A DNA stretch of 6,937 nt from Mycobacteriaceae bacterium (GTDB lineage Bacteria > Actinomycetota > Actinomycetes > Mycobacteriales > Mycobacteriaceae), in assembly GCA_019242135.1 (NCBI GenBank), contig JAFAWC010000206.1, positions 1-6,937 on the forward strand, given 5' to 3'. The first letter of the stretch is position 1. Each line of letters starts with the position of its first letter. Under the pieces are notes generated by a model. It had not been told where the DNA came from. It worked only from the letters and a program-made list of their open reading frames with translations, and did no database searches. Of the stretch, positions 6,937 through 6,937 are shown one piece after another. The position numbers and the translations under genes are program-made.

Positions 6937-6937
6937 A

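Overview
The window is a stretch of actinobacterial chromosome, almost certainly from Mycobacterium or a close relative. It is high in GC throughout. It carries, in order on the + strand, the 3' end of pstP, then rodA, pbpA, pknA and pknB, with trpG on the opposite strand at the right-hand end. This is the gene order of the conserved near-oriC growth-control locus known from M. tuberculosis (Rv0018c to Rv0013), and the proteins are close to their M. tuberculosis counterparts in length and motifs. I see no mobile element, CRISPR array, tRNA or rRNA, and no sign of a recent transfer.

Layout: 1-129 is the proline-rich tail of the Ser/Thr phosphatase PstP. rodA (126-1541) encodes the SEDS glycan polymerase and pbpA (1538-3016) its class B transpeptidase partner. 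pknA (3013-4299) and pknB (4296-6173) encode transmembrane Ser/Thr kinases; PknB has four extracytoplasmic PASTA repeats. All four junctions in this chain are the same 4-nt ATGA overlap, so the five genes look like one translationally coupled operon. trpG (complement 6151-6825) converges on pknB and overlaps its last 23 nt. The remaining DNA (about 6826-6937) is non-coding apart from a possible few codons of a further minus-strand gene. It holds a 26-nt tandem repeat with three identical 15-nt dyad cores.

How the genes work together: RodA polymerises lipid II into glycan strands and PbpA cross-links them. PknB senses peptidoglycan fragments or lipid II through its PASTA domains. PknA and PknB phosphorylate cell-wall and division proteins, and PstP reverses this. 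The operon therefore joins wall-building enzymes to the kinase/phosphatase switch that controls them. TrpG supplies ammonia for anthranilate (and probably aminodeoxychorismate) synthesis and is not functionally linked to the operon.

The genes themselves are a well-described system; I do not see a new system here. The points most worth a second look are non-coding or overlapping signals: an 18-bp perfect palindrome inside the end of pknA just before the pknB start, with a possible alternative pairing onto the pknB start region; the dyad-bearing tandem repeat upstream of trpG; a possible leaderless trpG promoter; and a lone cysteine in the PknB ectodomain.
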